This document shows, in pieces, positions 23,811 to 35,289 of a DNA stretch of 64,000 nucleotides; position 1 is the first letter of the stretch; the number at the start of each line of letters is the position of its first letter. The notes beneath the pieces were generated by a model. That model searched no databases. It was not told the origin of the DNA and saw nothing but the letters and a program-made list of their open reading frames with translations. A program made the translations under genes and the position numbers. This DNA comes from Sesamum alatum (Eukaryota > Streptophyta > Magnoliopsida > Lamiales > Pedaliaceae): positions 34,103,966-34,167,965 of the forward strand of contig JACGWO010000001.1 of assembly GCA_034509735.1 (NCBI GenBank), read 5' to 3'.

Positions 23811-24894
23811 TAGGGGTGTAAATCGGTAGGGTAAGACCCTATCCAAATACATAAATTAATTTAAAGACCCATACCCAGACCCAATGAATATAATTGGACC
23901 CAGACCTTAGACGCAGACCCATTAAAAATATATAGATTGGGTCTGGGTAGGGTCTCTAACCATCAAGACCCACGGGTCTATGTACCCAATTTGGACCCAA
24001 AAAAATATTTTTATTTTTTTTTCAATTTAATTGGATTATTATTTATCAATTTATCTAAATTCAAGTAAACAAATTTAGAAAGCTTAAGACATCATAAAAT
24101 ATTTATCATGTAGTTCTAACCATGTATATTTTAATAATAAATAATTGAATAATTAGTTATATGATTACATTAATTATGCTAGGTATATTTTTCAACATCT
24201 TGATAGGCAGTAATGTTTGATTGAAGTAATAAAATTGAAGCTCAAAACTTTATAATATTAAATTCGATTGCTATTTAATATGTAGATTTATTATTTTCAT
24301 TAAATTATTTTTTTATAATAAATGATATATTCTTTAAAAAAAACTCTATCGACAAAGAGTTATTTGTGAAATTGATTTCAATAATGTTGAATTTATTGAT
24401 AGATTCTATGTAAAAAATGAAAAGTTTAAAAAATTAATATTGATAAATCTACCATATATAGTAAACGATATAGTAAATTTTTGCTAATTCAAAACACAAC
24501 TTTCTATTTTTCATAATCATTTGTTATAATCTTCAAATATAAATAATTAATCTATTTCGTCTCACTTTGATGATTTTGATTTAAGTAAATTTGTGTTCAA
24601 TATGTATCTAATACACTTTAATCATTTTTGCTATAATCTAAAATTTATTTAGTCTTTTTTAATTACCTTGTCTTAAATAAAACTATCAAATATTATCCAA
24701 CAATACTAAGAAGAAAAAAATAATTGGGTCTAAACCCTACTCGGACCCAAAACACTGGGTCCAAAACAATGATATTGGGTCTAGAGACCCATTGGGTCTT
24801 GAGGGGGTTGGGTAGAGTATGAGTATTATTTAATAGTATGGTCTCTATTGAACCTGGATTTGGGTAGGGTCTTACCTATCCATTGACAGTCCTA
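23811..24894. mobile_element. hAT-like non-autonomous element (1,084 bp), TSD ATACAAGC
   Basis: The ends are TAGGGGTGTAAATCGGTAGG and, reverse-complemented, TAGGACTGTCAATGGATAGG, imperfect terminal repeats of about 30 bp followed by GGGTCT-rich subterminal repeats. They are flanked by an exact 8-bp duplication ATACAAGC (23803-23810 and 24895-24902), the hAT signature. The AT-rich centre has no transposase. Confidence 0.88.
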
Positions 24895-25010
24895 ATACAA
24901 GCTATTCAAATCCACGTCCTTAACAAAAACCTAATTTGCTGCCTATAAGTTTGATCAATATCTGTAATAAGGTTTTTGAGCGGGAAGTCATGAATTCATA
25001 AGCTAAAGTC

Positions 25011-25505
25011 GAGTAAATTACATTTTTGGTTTCATAAGTGGACCCGTTTCTAATTTTGGTCCTATACTGCGGGGAATTCACACATTACATCTCATATTTC
25101 CATTTTTTTTCAATTTCAGGACCAAAAGGGGTTTTTGGTTAGTTGCTAACGGACTCGCATGCCTCTGTTAAATTGCTCGGGATAAATTACATATTTGGTT
25201 CCATAAGTGGACCCTTTTCCAATTTTGATCCCATACTGTAGGACCAAAAATTAGAAATGGGTCCACTTATGGGACCAAAATTAGAAACTTGTCCAGTTAT
25301 GGGACTAAAAATATAATTTACCCCGAGCAATTTAATGGAGGTGTGCGAGTCACGATATTCTGTTGTAAGCAATTAATGGAAAACTCCCTTTGGTCCTAAA
25401 ATTGGAAGAAAAAAAATGGACATATGGGATGTAATGTGTGAATTCCCAGTATGGGACCAAAACTAGAAATGGGTCCACTAATGGGACCAAAAATGTAATT
25501 TACCC
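25011..25505. mobile_element. Foldback Mutator-like MITE, copy 1 (495 bp)
   Basis: Nearly the whole element is an inverted repeat: GAGTAAATTACATTTTTGG at the left and CCAAAAATGTAATTTACCC at the right. The flanks are AGCTAAAGTC (25001-25010) and AGCTGAAGTC (25506-25515), a 10-bp duplication with one mismatch. The inner arms repeat the terminal motif (ATAAATTACATATTTGG), so the hairpin seems built from a duplicated unit. No coding capacity. Confidence 0.85.
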
Positions 25506-25686
25506 AGCTGAAGTCACACTTGTTCGGGTCGACTTTGAGGGTGATCATCGTCTCCGATCATTTCCAGAGATATTTTCAATATTTATATATTTGTCCTTGA
25601 TGTTTTGTTTTCAATCAAATAGTTTGGATCCTTTATTTTAGGCGCTAATATTATTTTACACAAAAGGTGTCGATTTATAATTATAG

Positions 25687-26550
25687 GGTTAAATATATTT
25701 TGCACCCCTCAATTATGTACCCCAAACTATATCTATTGCAATCATTCCCCTAAACATAATTATTTTATTATAAAAATTAATAAATACTACCCAAAATTTA
25801 TAATTTTTATAATGAGTATAGAATTAGTATAAACTCTAGAATTTACAATGCTTGTATTTTTTATATAATTGGTAAAAAAAATTATATAATTTTGCTTGTG
25901 TTATATATATTCAAATTTTTTTATATAAATTATCAATACAATTTTAAAATATTACATCAAACATATATATACACCGTAAAATATGGAAATCTATGATATT
26001 CTATAATATTTTGAGCAATGATATGATATATTATAATTATGTGGACATGTAATTGAATAAATACATTATAAGTTATATAACATACTTTTTTCTTATAAAA
26101 TTATATGCATTATGTATTTATACATATTTACATATATTGTTTAACATAAATAATTTACTCTGTTAAACATATTTCAATATATTGGGCTTGTAATTATTTT
26201 TGTGTAATGTAATTAATAAAAAAACTATAAATTTTAAATATTATTTTTTACATTAAATTTGAGCAAAATTTTAAATCACTAAAAATAATTTTTGGGGAGA
26301 TTTTTTTAATAAAAACATGCTCTAAAGAGTAAAATAAAAAGTATATGGGATAAGTGAGTAGAGGGCACTTTTGTCCTATCAATGCCAAATTATTTTATTA
26401 GAGGTGTTTTTGTTGCCTTTCATACTTTAGGGGGTAAATAAAACCCGTACATACTTTAGAGGGTGCAAAGTGTATTTAACCCTTGAAAATAATATAAGTC
26501 AAAGACATGATGGGCAATTTTGTCCAACTAGGGAGTAAGTGTTACATTTG
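25687..26550. mobile_element. Foldback Mutator-like element cut by the duplication junction (copy 1)
   Basis: It starts GGGTTAAATATATTTTGCACC as does the copy at 29818. Its right end is missing because the tandem junction at 26548-26550 falls inside the element. An internal inverted end (GGGTGCAAAGTGTATTTAACC) lies at 26461-26482. Confidence 0.8.
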
Positions 26551-27941
26551 TAACTCACATTGGAATAGTTCTTGTAACACAAAATAAATTTGACAAGTAC
26601 CATAATTAGGAACGGTTTGTATTACAACGTTTTATTAAGACATAAATTGTCTCAATTTGTATCTCTTTTTGGAACAACGTTTTCCACGTTCCCTTGTTCC
26701 AATGGGCCGTTGGACGATATTTGGAACTGTAGCCATTTTCTATACACATCTCGCTTCAGCTGCCACGAAAGTGTTCCAAAATGTGCTACAAAATTTTTCC
26801 GTTCCCTTTCTAGAACGGTTATAGTACCAGAATTTGTAACACAACCATTTGAACGATAGTGGTAACAGTATTTTTGTTCCAATAATTTTGGATTGAGTAT
26901 AACACGAATGTGACGTCAGCGGTGGGTTTTTGTTCCTCATAATGAGTTCCTATGATCGTTCCAACTTGGATAGTGATTTGGAACAGTCGCGCTATCCATT
27001 CCAAATCCCGTGCTTTTTTGTAGTGACGGGTTTATGAACAACCTCATAAAAAATAATTGGAATGGGTTTTTTAACGCTTATCCAGTTAGAAAAACGTCAA
27101 ATTTCTCTAGAACGCCTTGATGATATCAACAATACACATCCATTCCAAAGTCGTTGAAAATCCATTTCAAATTATCCATTCCAAATTCGAGTTATTTTTG
27201 CAGTGATTGAAGCTCATAGTAATTGGATATATGTCCCACAATCCCACACAAGTAACATAAGTTCCCTACCCATTCATTTTCGGGATGAACAACAGTTTAC
27301 GTTCAAGGAATTGAGTGAGTGTTTAAATGATTCTACCACTCTAGATGTTCGGGTCAACTTTCATAGATTGTTGCAGTGTCTGTAAAACAAGACAGTGCTA
27401 GGGCTAAACTGGAAAAGGTTCCAGCGATGGCACTCCAACGCCAAGTCAACGAATAACTTGAGGTCTCTGAAAGAGAGAAGTAATATTTGGAGTGGCAAAA
27501 GTTGTACGTGAAGCTGGAGAGCCAATATTTGTAAATGTCTGTTAAATTTTATAATTTCACGTGCACCCTTGATCTAAAACATGATGCCAGCGACAAGGCT
27601 GAGACACTATCAAGGTATGACGCATGTACTTTTCAATAAGTACGGGGTCTCGCGAATACCTTGGTACTTAGATAATATTTAATGATAAAGAGCTCCAAGG
27701 TTGGAGCTTGAATGCTTTCTTGGGAAAGTCTCTCCAGAGCCCTCCCTGATAATACCATATAAATATAGCCCTTGGTTGATCTTCAAGGTCTAATGAAGCG
27801 TCATAAATATCCCCACGTCACATAAGTAAAGCGTGCTGACCACGGTTCCTTGCCATCCTTTGGTGCCGTGCAAGAGTGGCTTCCTGATATCTATTGATAC
27901 ACTGACTTCTGTAGCAACATTGTTTCCGCATCAATACAAGC

Positions 27942-29024
27942 TAGGGGTGTAAATCGGTAGGGTAAGACCCTATCCAAACACATAAATTAATTTAAAGACC
28001 CATACCCAGACCCAATGAATATAATTGGACCCAGACCTTAGACGCAGACCCATTAAAAATATATAGATTGGGTCTGGGTAGGGTCTCTAACCATCAAGAC
28101 CCACGGGTCTATGTACCCAATTTGGACCCAAAAAAATATTTTTATTTTTTTTCAATTTAATTGGATTATTATTTATCAATTTATCTAAATTCAAGTAAAC
28201 AAATTTAGAAAGCTTAAGACATCATAAAATATTTATCATGTAGTTCTAACCATGTATATTTTTAATAATAAATAATTGAATAATTAGTTATATGATTACA
28301 TTAATTATGCTAGGTATATTTTTCAACATCTTGATAGGCAGTAATGTTTGATTGAAGTAATAAAATTGAAGCTCAAAACTTTATAATATTAAATTCGATT
28401 GCTATTTAATATGTAGATTTATTATTTTCATTAGATTATTTTTTATAATAAATGATATATTCTTTAAAAAAAACTCTATCGACAAAGAGTTATTTGTGAA
28501 ATTGATTTCAATAATGTTGAATTTATTGATAGATTCTATGTAAAAAATGAAAAGTTTAAAAATTAATATTGATAAATCTACCATATATAGTAAACGATAT
28601 AGTAAATTTTTGCTAATTCAAAACACAACTTTCTATTTTTCATAATCATTTGTTATAATCTTCAAATATAAATAATTAATCTATTTCGTCTCACTTTGAT
28701 GATTTTGATTTAAGTAAATTTGTGTTCAATATGTATCTAATACACTTTATCATTTTTGCTATAATCTAAAATTTATTTAGTCTTTTTTAATTACCTTGTC
28801 TTAAATAAAACTATCAAATATTATCCAACAATACTAAGAAGAAAAAAAATAATTGGGTCTAAACCCTACTCGGACCCAAAACACTGGGTCCAAAACAATG
28901 ATATTGGTTCTAGAGACCCATTGGGTCTTGAGGGGGTTGGGTAGAGTATGAGTATTATTTAATAGTATGGTCTCTATTTGAACCTGGATTTGGGTAGGGT
29001 CTTACCTATCCATTGACAGTCCTA
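27942..29024. mobile_element. hAT-like non-autonomous element, copy 2 (1,083 bp)
   Basis: Same ends and the same 8-bp duplication ATACAAGC (27934-27941 and 29025-29032) as the element at 23811. The shared flanks show that the element was already in place before the segment duplicated. Confidence 0.88.
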
Positions 29025-29138
29025 ATACAAGCTATTCAAATCCACGTCCTTAACAAAACCTAATTTGCTGCCTATAAGTTGATCAATATCTGTAATAAGG
29101 TTTTTGAGCGGGAAGTCATGAATTCATAAGCTAAAGTC

Positions 29139-29635
29139 GAGTAAATTACATTTTTGGTTTCATAAGTGGACCCGTTTCTAATTTTGGTCCTATACTGCGG
29201 GGAATTCACACATTACATCTCATATTTCCATTTTTTTTCAATTTCAGGACCAAAAGGGGTTTTTTTGGTTAGTTGCTAACGGACTCGCATGCCTCTGTTA
29301 AATTGCTCGGGATAAATTACATATTTGGTTCCATAAGTGGACCCTTTTCCAATTTTGATCCCATACTGTAGGACCAAAAATTAGAATGGGTCCACTTATG
29401 GGACCAAAATTAGAAACTTGTCCAGTTATGGGACTAAAAATATAATTTACCCCGAGCAATTTAATGGAGGTGTGCGAGTCACGATATTCTGTTGTAAGCA
29501 ATTAATGGAAAACTCCCTTTGGTCCTAAAATTGGAAGAAAAAAAATGGACATATGGGATGTAATGTGTGAATTCCCAGTATGGGACCAAAATTAGAAATG
29601 GGTCCACTAATGGGGACCAAAAATGTAATTTACCC
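29139..29635. mobile_element. Foldback Mutator-like MITE, copy 2 (497 bp)
   Basis: Same hairpin and same flanking duplication (AGCTAAAGTC at 29129-29138, AGCTGAAGTC at 29636-29645) as 25011-25505. It differs by a few one-base indels and one C/T change near 29590. Confidence 0.85.
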
Positions 29636-29817
29636 AGCTGAAGTCACACTTGTTCGGGTCGACTTTGAGGGTGATCATCGTCTCCGATCATTTCCAGAGA
29701 TATTTTCAATATTTATATATTTGTCCTTGATGTTTTTGTTTTCAATCAAATAGTTTGGATCCTTTATTTTTAGGCGCTAATATTATTTTACACGAAAGGT
29801 GTCGATTTATAATTATA

Positions 29818-30741
29818 GGGTTAAATATATTTTGCACCCCTCAATTATGTACCCAAACTATATCTATTGCAATCATTCCCCTAAACATAATTATTTTATT
29901 ATAAAAATTAATAAATACTACCCAAAATTTATAATTTTTATAATGAGTATAGAATTAGTATAAACTCTAGAATTTACAATGCTTGTATTTTTTATATAAT
30001 TGGTAAAAAAAATTATATAATTTTGCTTGTGTTATATATATTCAAATTTTTTTATATAAAATTATCAATACAATTTTAAAATATTACATCAAACATATAT
30101 ATACACCGTAAAATATGGAAATCTATGATATTCTATAATATTTTGAGCAATGATATGATATATTATAATTATGTGGACATGTAATTGAATAAATACATTA
30201 TAAGTTTATATAACATACTTTTTTCTTATAAAATTATATGCATTATGTATTTATACATATTTACATATATTGTTTAACATAAATAATTTACTCTGTTAAA
30301 CATATTTCAATATATTGGGCTTGTAATTATTTTTGTGTAATGTAATTAATAAAAAAACTATAAATTTTAAATATTATTTTTTACATTAAATTTGAGCAAA
30401 ATTTTAAATCACTAAAAATAATTTTTGGGGAGATTTTTTAATAAAAACATGCTCTAAAGAGTAAAATAAAAAGTATATGGGATAAGTGAGTAGAGGGCAC
30501 TTTTGTCCTATCAATGCCAAATTATTTTATTAGAGGTGTTTTTGTTGCCTTTCATACTTTAGGGGGTAAATAAAACCCGTACATACTTTAGAGGGTGCAA
30601 AGTGTATTTAACCCTTGAAAATAATATAAGTTAAAGACATGATGGGCAATTTTGTCCAACTAGGGAGTAAGTGTTACATTTGATAGGTTAGAGAGTAATG
30701 TTACAGCAGTGATAGTTCAGGGAGCAAAGTGTATTTAATCC
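29818..30741. mobile_element. Foldback Mutator-like element, complete copy (924 bp)
   Basis: The left end is GGGTTAAATATATTTTGCACC. The right end, reverse-complemented, is GGATTAAATACACTTTGCTCC. The flanks are ATAATTATA and ATAAATATA, a 9-bp duplication with one mismatch. The interior is AT-rich and non-coding. Confidence 0.65.
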
Positions 30742-30750
30742 ATAAATATA

Positions 30751-31021
30751 TGAACTAGTTATTCTACTGTACACTTACGCCTCATTTACTTAATAGAATT
30801 GGAGTGCGTATATATATATCCCAATACATCCGACTAATATCATGTTAATTACTTTGTTTTCTCAAGCTGACACAGGTCCAAGAAAACTGGATAATTTTTC
30901 CCCCTAAGAAGTCTATATTTTGCGGAAATGAACTCATTTGTCTTGCAATTCGCATAAATAAACACAAAAGACAGGACAAAGAATGACAAGTCAACAACTT
31001 TTTGACAATTTAGATTATATG
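30751..31021. other. Unassigned AT-rich spacer
   Basis: Low-complexity single-copy sequence; no gene, terminus or repeat recognised. Confidence 0.5.
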
Positions 31022-31414
31022 GTTTAAATATATTTTGGTTCGATAATTTAGATTATTTTGCATTTTTCATCTTTAATTTTTTAATTAGCATTTTGGTCAA
31101 ATATTTTTAAATTTTTGTGATTTTAGTTCTTTCTTTCGTCGAAGTTCATCCTTCTCGCCAAAAAAAAATGCATATGCATCTCACATGACTTTTTAAAATT
31201 GGGGCTACTGTGCCTATTGACTTATTTTTGTTAGTATTTTAGTCCTTTTTCTTTCTAGAGTAATATTTTGGTCCTACAACTTTTTTAATTTTTGGGATTT
31301 CAGTACCTTTTCTCGTTGGACTTCACCCTTCTCGGCAATAGGGTTGAACTCCGGTGAAAAAATATTGAAATCGTGAAAATTAAAAGATGCATGACCAAAA
31401 TGTTAAGCTAGAAA

Positions 31415-32060
31415 CACTACAAAAAAACAGACCTATAGCAACGGATTTTTGCAACGGATTTCATGAAAAATTCGTTGCAGAACAGATTTGCCACGGACTT
31501 TTCCAACGGAAAATGTTCCGTTGCTATAGGTACCACTGCTATATAGCAACGACTTTTTTGTTCGTTGCAAAATATTGTCACGGTTTTTTATCCGTTGCAA
31601 AATTCGTTATTTAAAAAGTTGACTTTTTTATATTTGCAACGACTTTGCGATGATATATTCGTGGCAAAAGTTGATGGCAATTCGTTACAAAATTGGGTTT
31701 TATTTGCAACTACATTTGCAACGATATGTCGTTGCAATATTGCAACACAATATTTGCAACGTCATTCCGTTGCAAATTTTGCAATGAAATATTTAGCTAT
31801 AATTCGTTGCAAAATTATTTTATTTGCAACGACATTTGCGATGGAAGTCGTTGCAATATTGCAATATTTTTTGCAACGACATTCCGTTGCAAAATTTGCA
31901 ACGACATAATTTACTACAATTCGTTGAAAAATAATTTTCGTTTACAACGACAATTGCAACGACAATCCGTTGCAAATTTTACACTGATATTTGCAACGAC
32001 AATCTATTGCAAAATTATTTTCTTTTACAACGACAACTGCAACGACAATTTCATAATTTA
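31415..32060. repeat. Left terminus and subterminal repeats of CACTA-2
   Basis: GCAACGG and CCGTTGCAA motifs in both orientations, matching 21390-22023 in reverse complement. Apparent 114- and 125-aa frames here are repeat translations rich in C, N and F and are not genes. Confidence 0.85.
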
Positions 32061-32211
32061 TATTCAATAATAAAAATTTATTTAATTTAACTCTAACAAG
32101 AAAATTTAAATATGACAATATATTTAAGGCAAAATACTTACAGTAAAGATAATTCAACATTCCAATCCAAAAAATAAAAGTATTCAATTTTAAAGCATAC
32201 AAATTTAAAGA

Positions 32212-32326
32212 GGGGGATCAAATTCATTTTCACAATCTTGTGAAGGTGGGTGGTCGGGTGGGATATCACCCGAACTATCTTCAGAGTCGTTCCTTGATGA
32301 CCTCTTGCACTTTCGAATCCCTACAA
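32212..32326 (-). other. Candidate last exon of a CACTA-2 gene
   Basis: The minus strand, after an AG at about 32327, reads RKCKRSSRNDSEDSSGD and DIPPDHPPSQDCENEFDPP and then stops near 32212. It is short, polar and acidic and is flanked by a plausible acceptor. It may be the tail of an alternative TNP transcript; nothing homologous is seen in CACTA-1. Confidence 0.35.
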
Positions 32327-32429
32327 AGTATCAAATAAATAATTATAAGAACAAATATAATATAATATTTTAAAAACAATCAAACAGTTTAAATTTTCTT
32401 ACATGATATCCGCCAGAGTAATGACATTC

Positions 32430-32945
32430 AATGGAGTTAACTAAGTTAAATTAGTTTAGTTAAAAATTTTAAGTTGAAAGTTAACAAAATTATATTAGTG
32501 GAGTTAGATTTTTAATTTGTGAGTTAACTAGTAAAATTAATTTAATTGAAGATTTTTAACTTGAAAGTTAACTAAGTTACATTAGTTTAGTTGCATTTTT
32601 AACTTGTGATATAACTAAGTTAAATTAGTTTAGTTAAAGATTTTTAAGTTGAATGTTAACAAAATTACATTAGTTTAGTTGAGTTTTTAACTTGTGAGTT
32701 AACTAAGTTAAATTAGTTTAGTTAAAGATTTTAAATTGAAAATTAACAAAATTACATTAGTGGAGTTAGTTTCTAACTTGTGAGTTAACTAAGTAAAATT
32801 AGTTTAATTGAAAGATTTTAACTTGAAAGTTAACTAAGTTACATTAATTTAGTTGCAAACTTTTAACTTGTGATATAAACCAAGTTAAATTAGTTTATTT
32901 AAATTTTTAACTTGTCATATAACTTAGGTACATTAGTGTAATGAG
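32430..32945. repeat. AT-rich minisatellite with higher-order structure
   Basis: Units of about 40-45 bp built from TTAACTAAGTTA, ATTAGTTTAGTT and TTTTAACTTG motifs. A longer block is repeated at about 264 bp spacing (near 32502 and 32766), so variant units form a higher-order repeat. It lies inside CACTA-2 and is not seen in CACTA-1. Confidence 0.75.
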
Positions 32946-33339
32946 TTTTATGTTAATAAAAATCCTAATCTACAATCATAACCAACAACACTCATCCAAC
33001 CTCAATATACCAACAACATTCTCAATATATCAATCAAATACTCAATATATTACATTGGTATACACAATTTTATATTAAACACATACTTAATATACATTTT
33101 ATACCAACACATATTCAATATAACATACTCAATATGCATTTTATAACAAAATACTCAATTTTGCACATGAACAAAAATATAACTTAGTCAATACTCAATA
33201 TAGCATAATATTCATGTAGGGGATTAGAAGTTTTGGACATGAAAAATTAAACAAACTAAACAATTAAAAGGGTTTTGGACATGAAAACTAAACAAAACTA
33301 AACAAGTAAAAGGGTTTTGGATATGAAAAATTAGAAGAA

Positions 33340-33730
33340 AGTTGAGGACCTCAGCGGCGCCGGCGGGCGGCGGTGGATGGCCGGTGGCAGGCGGCTGTGA
33401 CGGGTTGGGCAGCTCTAAGAAAAGTCAAAAAACTGAAAAAAAAAATATAAGAAAGAAAAGAGGAGAAAGAGAAGAGGAGAGGAAAGGAGGAGAAGCATAC
33501 ATTGCGGCAGGCGGCGGCGAAAACTTTAACAAAAACTGAAAAAAAAAAAAAAATAGAAGAAAGAAAGAGGAGAAAGAGAAGAGGAGAGGAAAGGAGAAGA
33601 AGCATACCTCGTGGCAGTGCGGCGGCGGCGGTCAAATCTGAGGAGAGAAAGGAGAGGGGGAGGGGGGGAGGGAGGATTGTGGTTGAAAATGTATGGGGAA
33701 GGGGGAGGGGAGAGGGGGGGGGGGGAAATT
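33340..33730 (-). repeat. Purine-rich repeats of CACTA-2 (counterpart of 16081-16660)
   Basis: AGAAGAGGAGAGGAAAGGAG tracts, A-runs and GC-rich blocks with GGCGGCGGCG repeat at about 100-bp spacing, then a G-rich run to 33730. It is the reverse complement of the CACTA-1 pyrimidine-rich repeats. Frames across it are low-complexity artefacts. Confidence 0.6.
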
Positions 33731-34087
33731 AGGTTAATGAAAAATGGGGAGGAAAGGGGGGGAAAATTTAGAGTTAAGTAAAAATGGGGAGGAAAAGTGT
33801 ATAGTAAAAAAGTTAAAATATTTTTAAAATTAATAATTATTTTAAAATTAAATGAGATAAATGATTCAATATAATTATTCAATTAGTAAATGAGAAAAAT
33901 AATTTTAAATTAATAATTATTTTCAAAATTAAATGGGATAAATAATTTAAGATGTATTTTTAATTAATAAATGAGATAAAATATTTTATAATTAATAAAT
34001 ATTTTTAAAATGATTTAAGATATACTCTTCAATTAGTAAATGAGATAAAACATCATGACAAAAATCATCAAAAAACATTATATTCAA

Positions 34088-35001
34088 TTAATAATCATCA
34101 TTATCATCATCATATTTCGTTTCATTATCTTCATCAAAACAAATTTGTGTGTCGTTGATGTCATCTAGAGGTTGAATTTTGTTTTCATTAGTTACCACTG
34201 GAACGGATTCGACTTCATCCTCCTGAAATGCAACATCAATCCACCTTGACTCAATAGTTCATCTAGCTTTTGTTCTACATACAGTCATCCAATCAACTTT
34301 ATCTCTTCTTAAACTAGGATATTGAGCGTAGTACACTAGATCTTCTCAAACAGACCCCGATGTTCATAGTATTCTTCTCTTCTCCATGGGTTAAAGTGTG
34401 AAAATTTTATTCATTGAAAAAATAAGCTAGCCATAATTGAGAGTGAGTGTCGCTCCCATCATATAATGACTGATCTGCAGCACGCACGACAAAACTTTTC
34501 AGATAGTGCTCCTAAATTGTCAGTCTCACATAATTAGAATTTGGACCAGCCTCATTTGTATACGATTGATCGTTAGGATATGTCGAATCATTGAATACAT
34601 CTCCTTGTGGACGAGATATAGGACCAGCTGCATCAAACACCATCCTTTTATCCCAATTCAATTGCTCATAATTATTTCAATTTATCGTTTGATCTGTAGA
34701 GTTGTCAGCTGACGTTGGATGCTCAGAATCCATCTGTATAGGCTCACCATGAGATGTCCAATTGTAGTAATTTCTCTTAAAACCGTTCTTATAGAGGTTG
34801 CATGTCACCTCCTCCGTGAATTTGTACTTACGATTTTTACATACACTACATGGACAACGAATTTTCTCCCCATCCATAAAATCATGTTGTGTTTTTGCCC
34901 AATTTATAAACTCAGTGAGCCCATCTATAAATTCTTTTGTAAGATGACGATTACTGGGTACATTCTTCTCATACATTCCATTTTCTCAATTCTCTCAACA
35001 T
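34088..35001 (-). pseudogene. TNP2-like gene remnant in CACTA-2 with internal deletions
   Basis: The 5' exon (34976-34677) is open and encodes MYEKNVPSNRHLTKEFIDG, EFINWAKTQHDFMDGEKIRC, CPCSVCKNRKY and YYNWTSHGEP, the complete transposon-associated domain. The ATG at 35001 equivalent to that of CACTA-1 is out of frame with it because of an extra base. Near 34440 the sequence jumps from the start of the Transposase_21 core to a point equal to about 15150 of CACTA-1. Near 34345 it jumps again to about 15470. The last part reads YAQYPSLRRDKVDW, TIESRWIDVAFQEDEVESV and an acidic tail ending at 34088, with one internal stop. It has no catalytic core. Confidence 0.88.
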
Positions 35002-35289
35002 CTTGTTCTAAAATCAACAAATATTATACATATTTATTAACATACATACATACAACATACATAAAAAATTAAAAATTTCAAGAATAAAAATGAATATATA
35101 TAAATAAACTACTAAAAATTTGTACTACCCTTAATGTAAGTCATCTAAATGTCCAAATGTGTGACTCGTTGCACTAACGTGATCATTAATGGTCTAATGC
35201 AAACATTAATTAAAAAATCGGTTGTGTGGATGGAAGGAGAGAAGAGGAAGAACTTGTTGGATGATTATAAAAATAAGTGTGAAATAGAA

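Larger units (their letters stand above)
22412..26550 (+). repeat. Tandem segmental duplication, copy 1 (4,139 bp)
   Basis: It starts at TAACTCACATTGG and runs to the junction at 26550, where the same sequence starts again. The junction shows TTG shared by both parent ends (22409-22411 and 30680-30682). The two copies are nearly identical; differences are scattered one-base length changes in homopolymers and a few substitutions. Confidence 0.95.
26551..30682 (+). repeat. Tandem segmental duplication, copy 2 (4,132 bp)
   Basis: A head-to-tail repeat of 22412-26550. It contains the CACTA-like right end (terminus about 27025), the 60-codon frame (27203-27385), the hAT-like element (27942-29024), the foldback MITE (29139-29635) and the first part of the second foldback element. 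After 30682 the sequence runs on through the natural end of that element, which shows that copy 2 keeps the original right flank. Confidence 0.95.

Noticed and set aside
31565..32070. 114- and 125-codon frames
   Set aside because: Translations of GCAACGG subterminal repeats of CACTA-2; composition (C, N, F, I) is set by the repeat.
33351..33882. Minus-strand frames rich in S, P, L and F
   Set aside because: Low-complexity translation of purine/pyrimidine tracts of CACTA-2.
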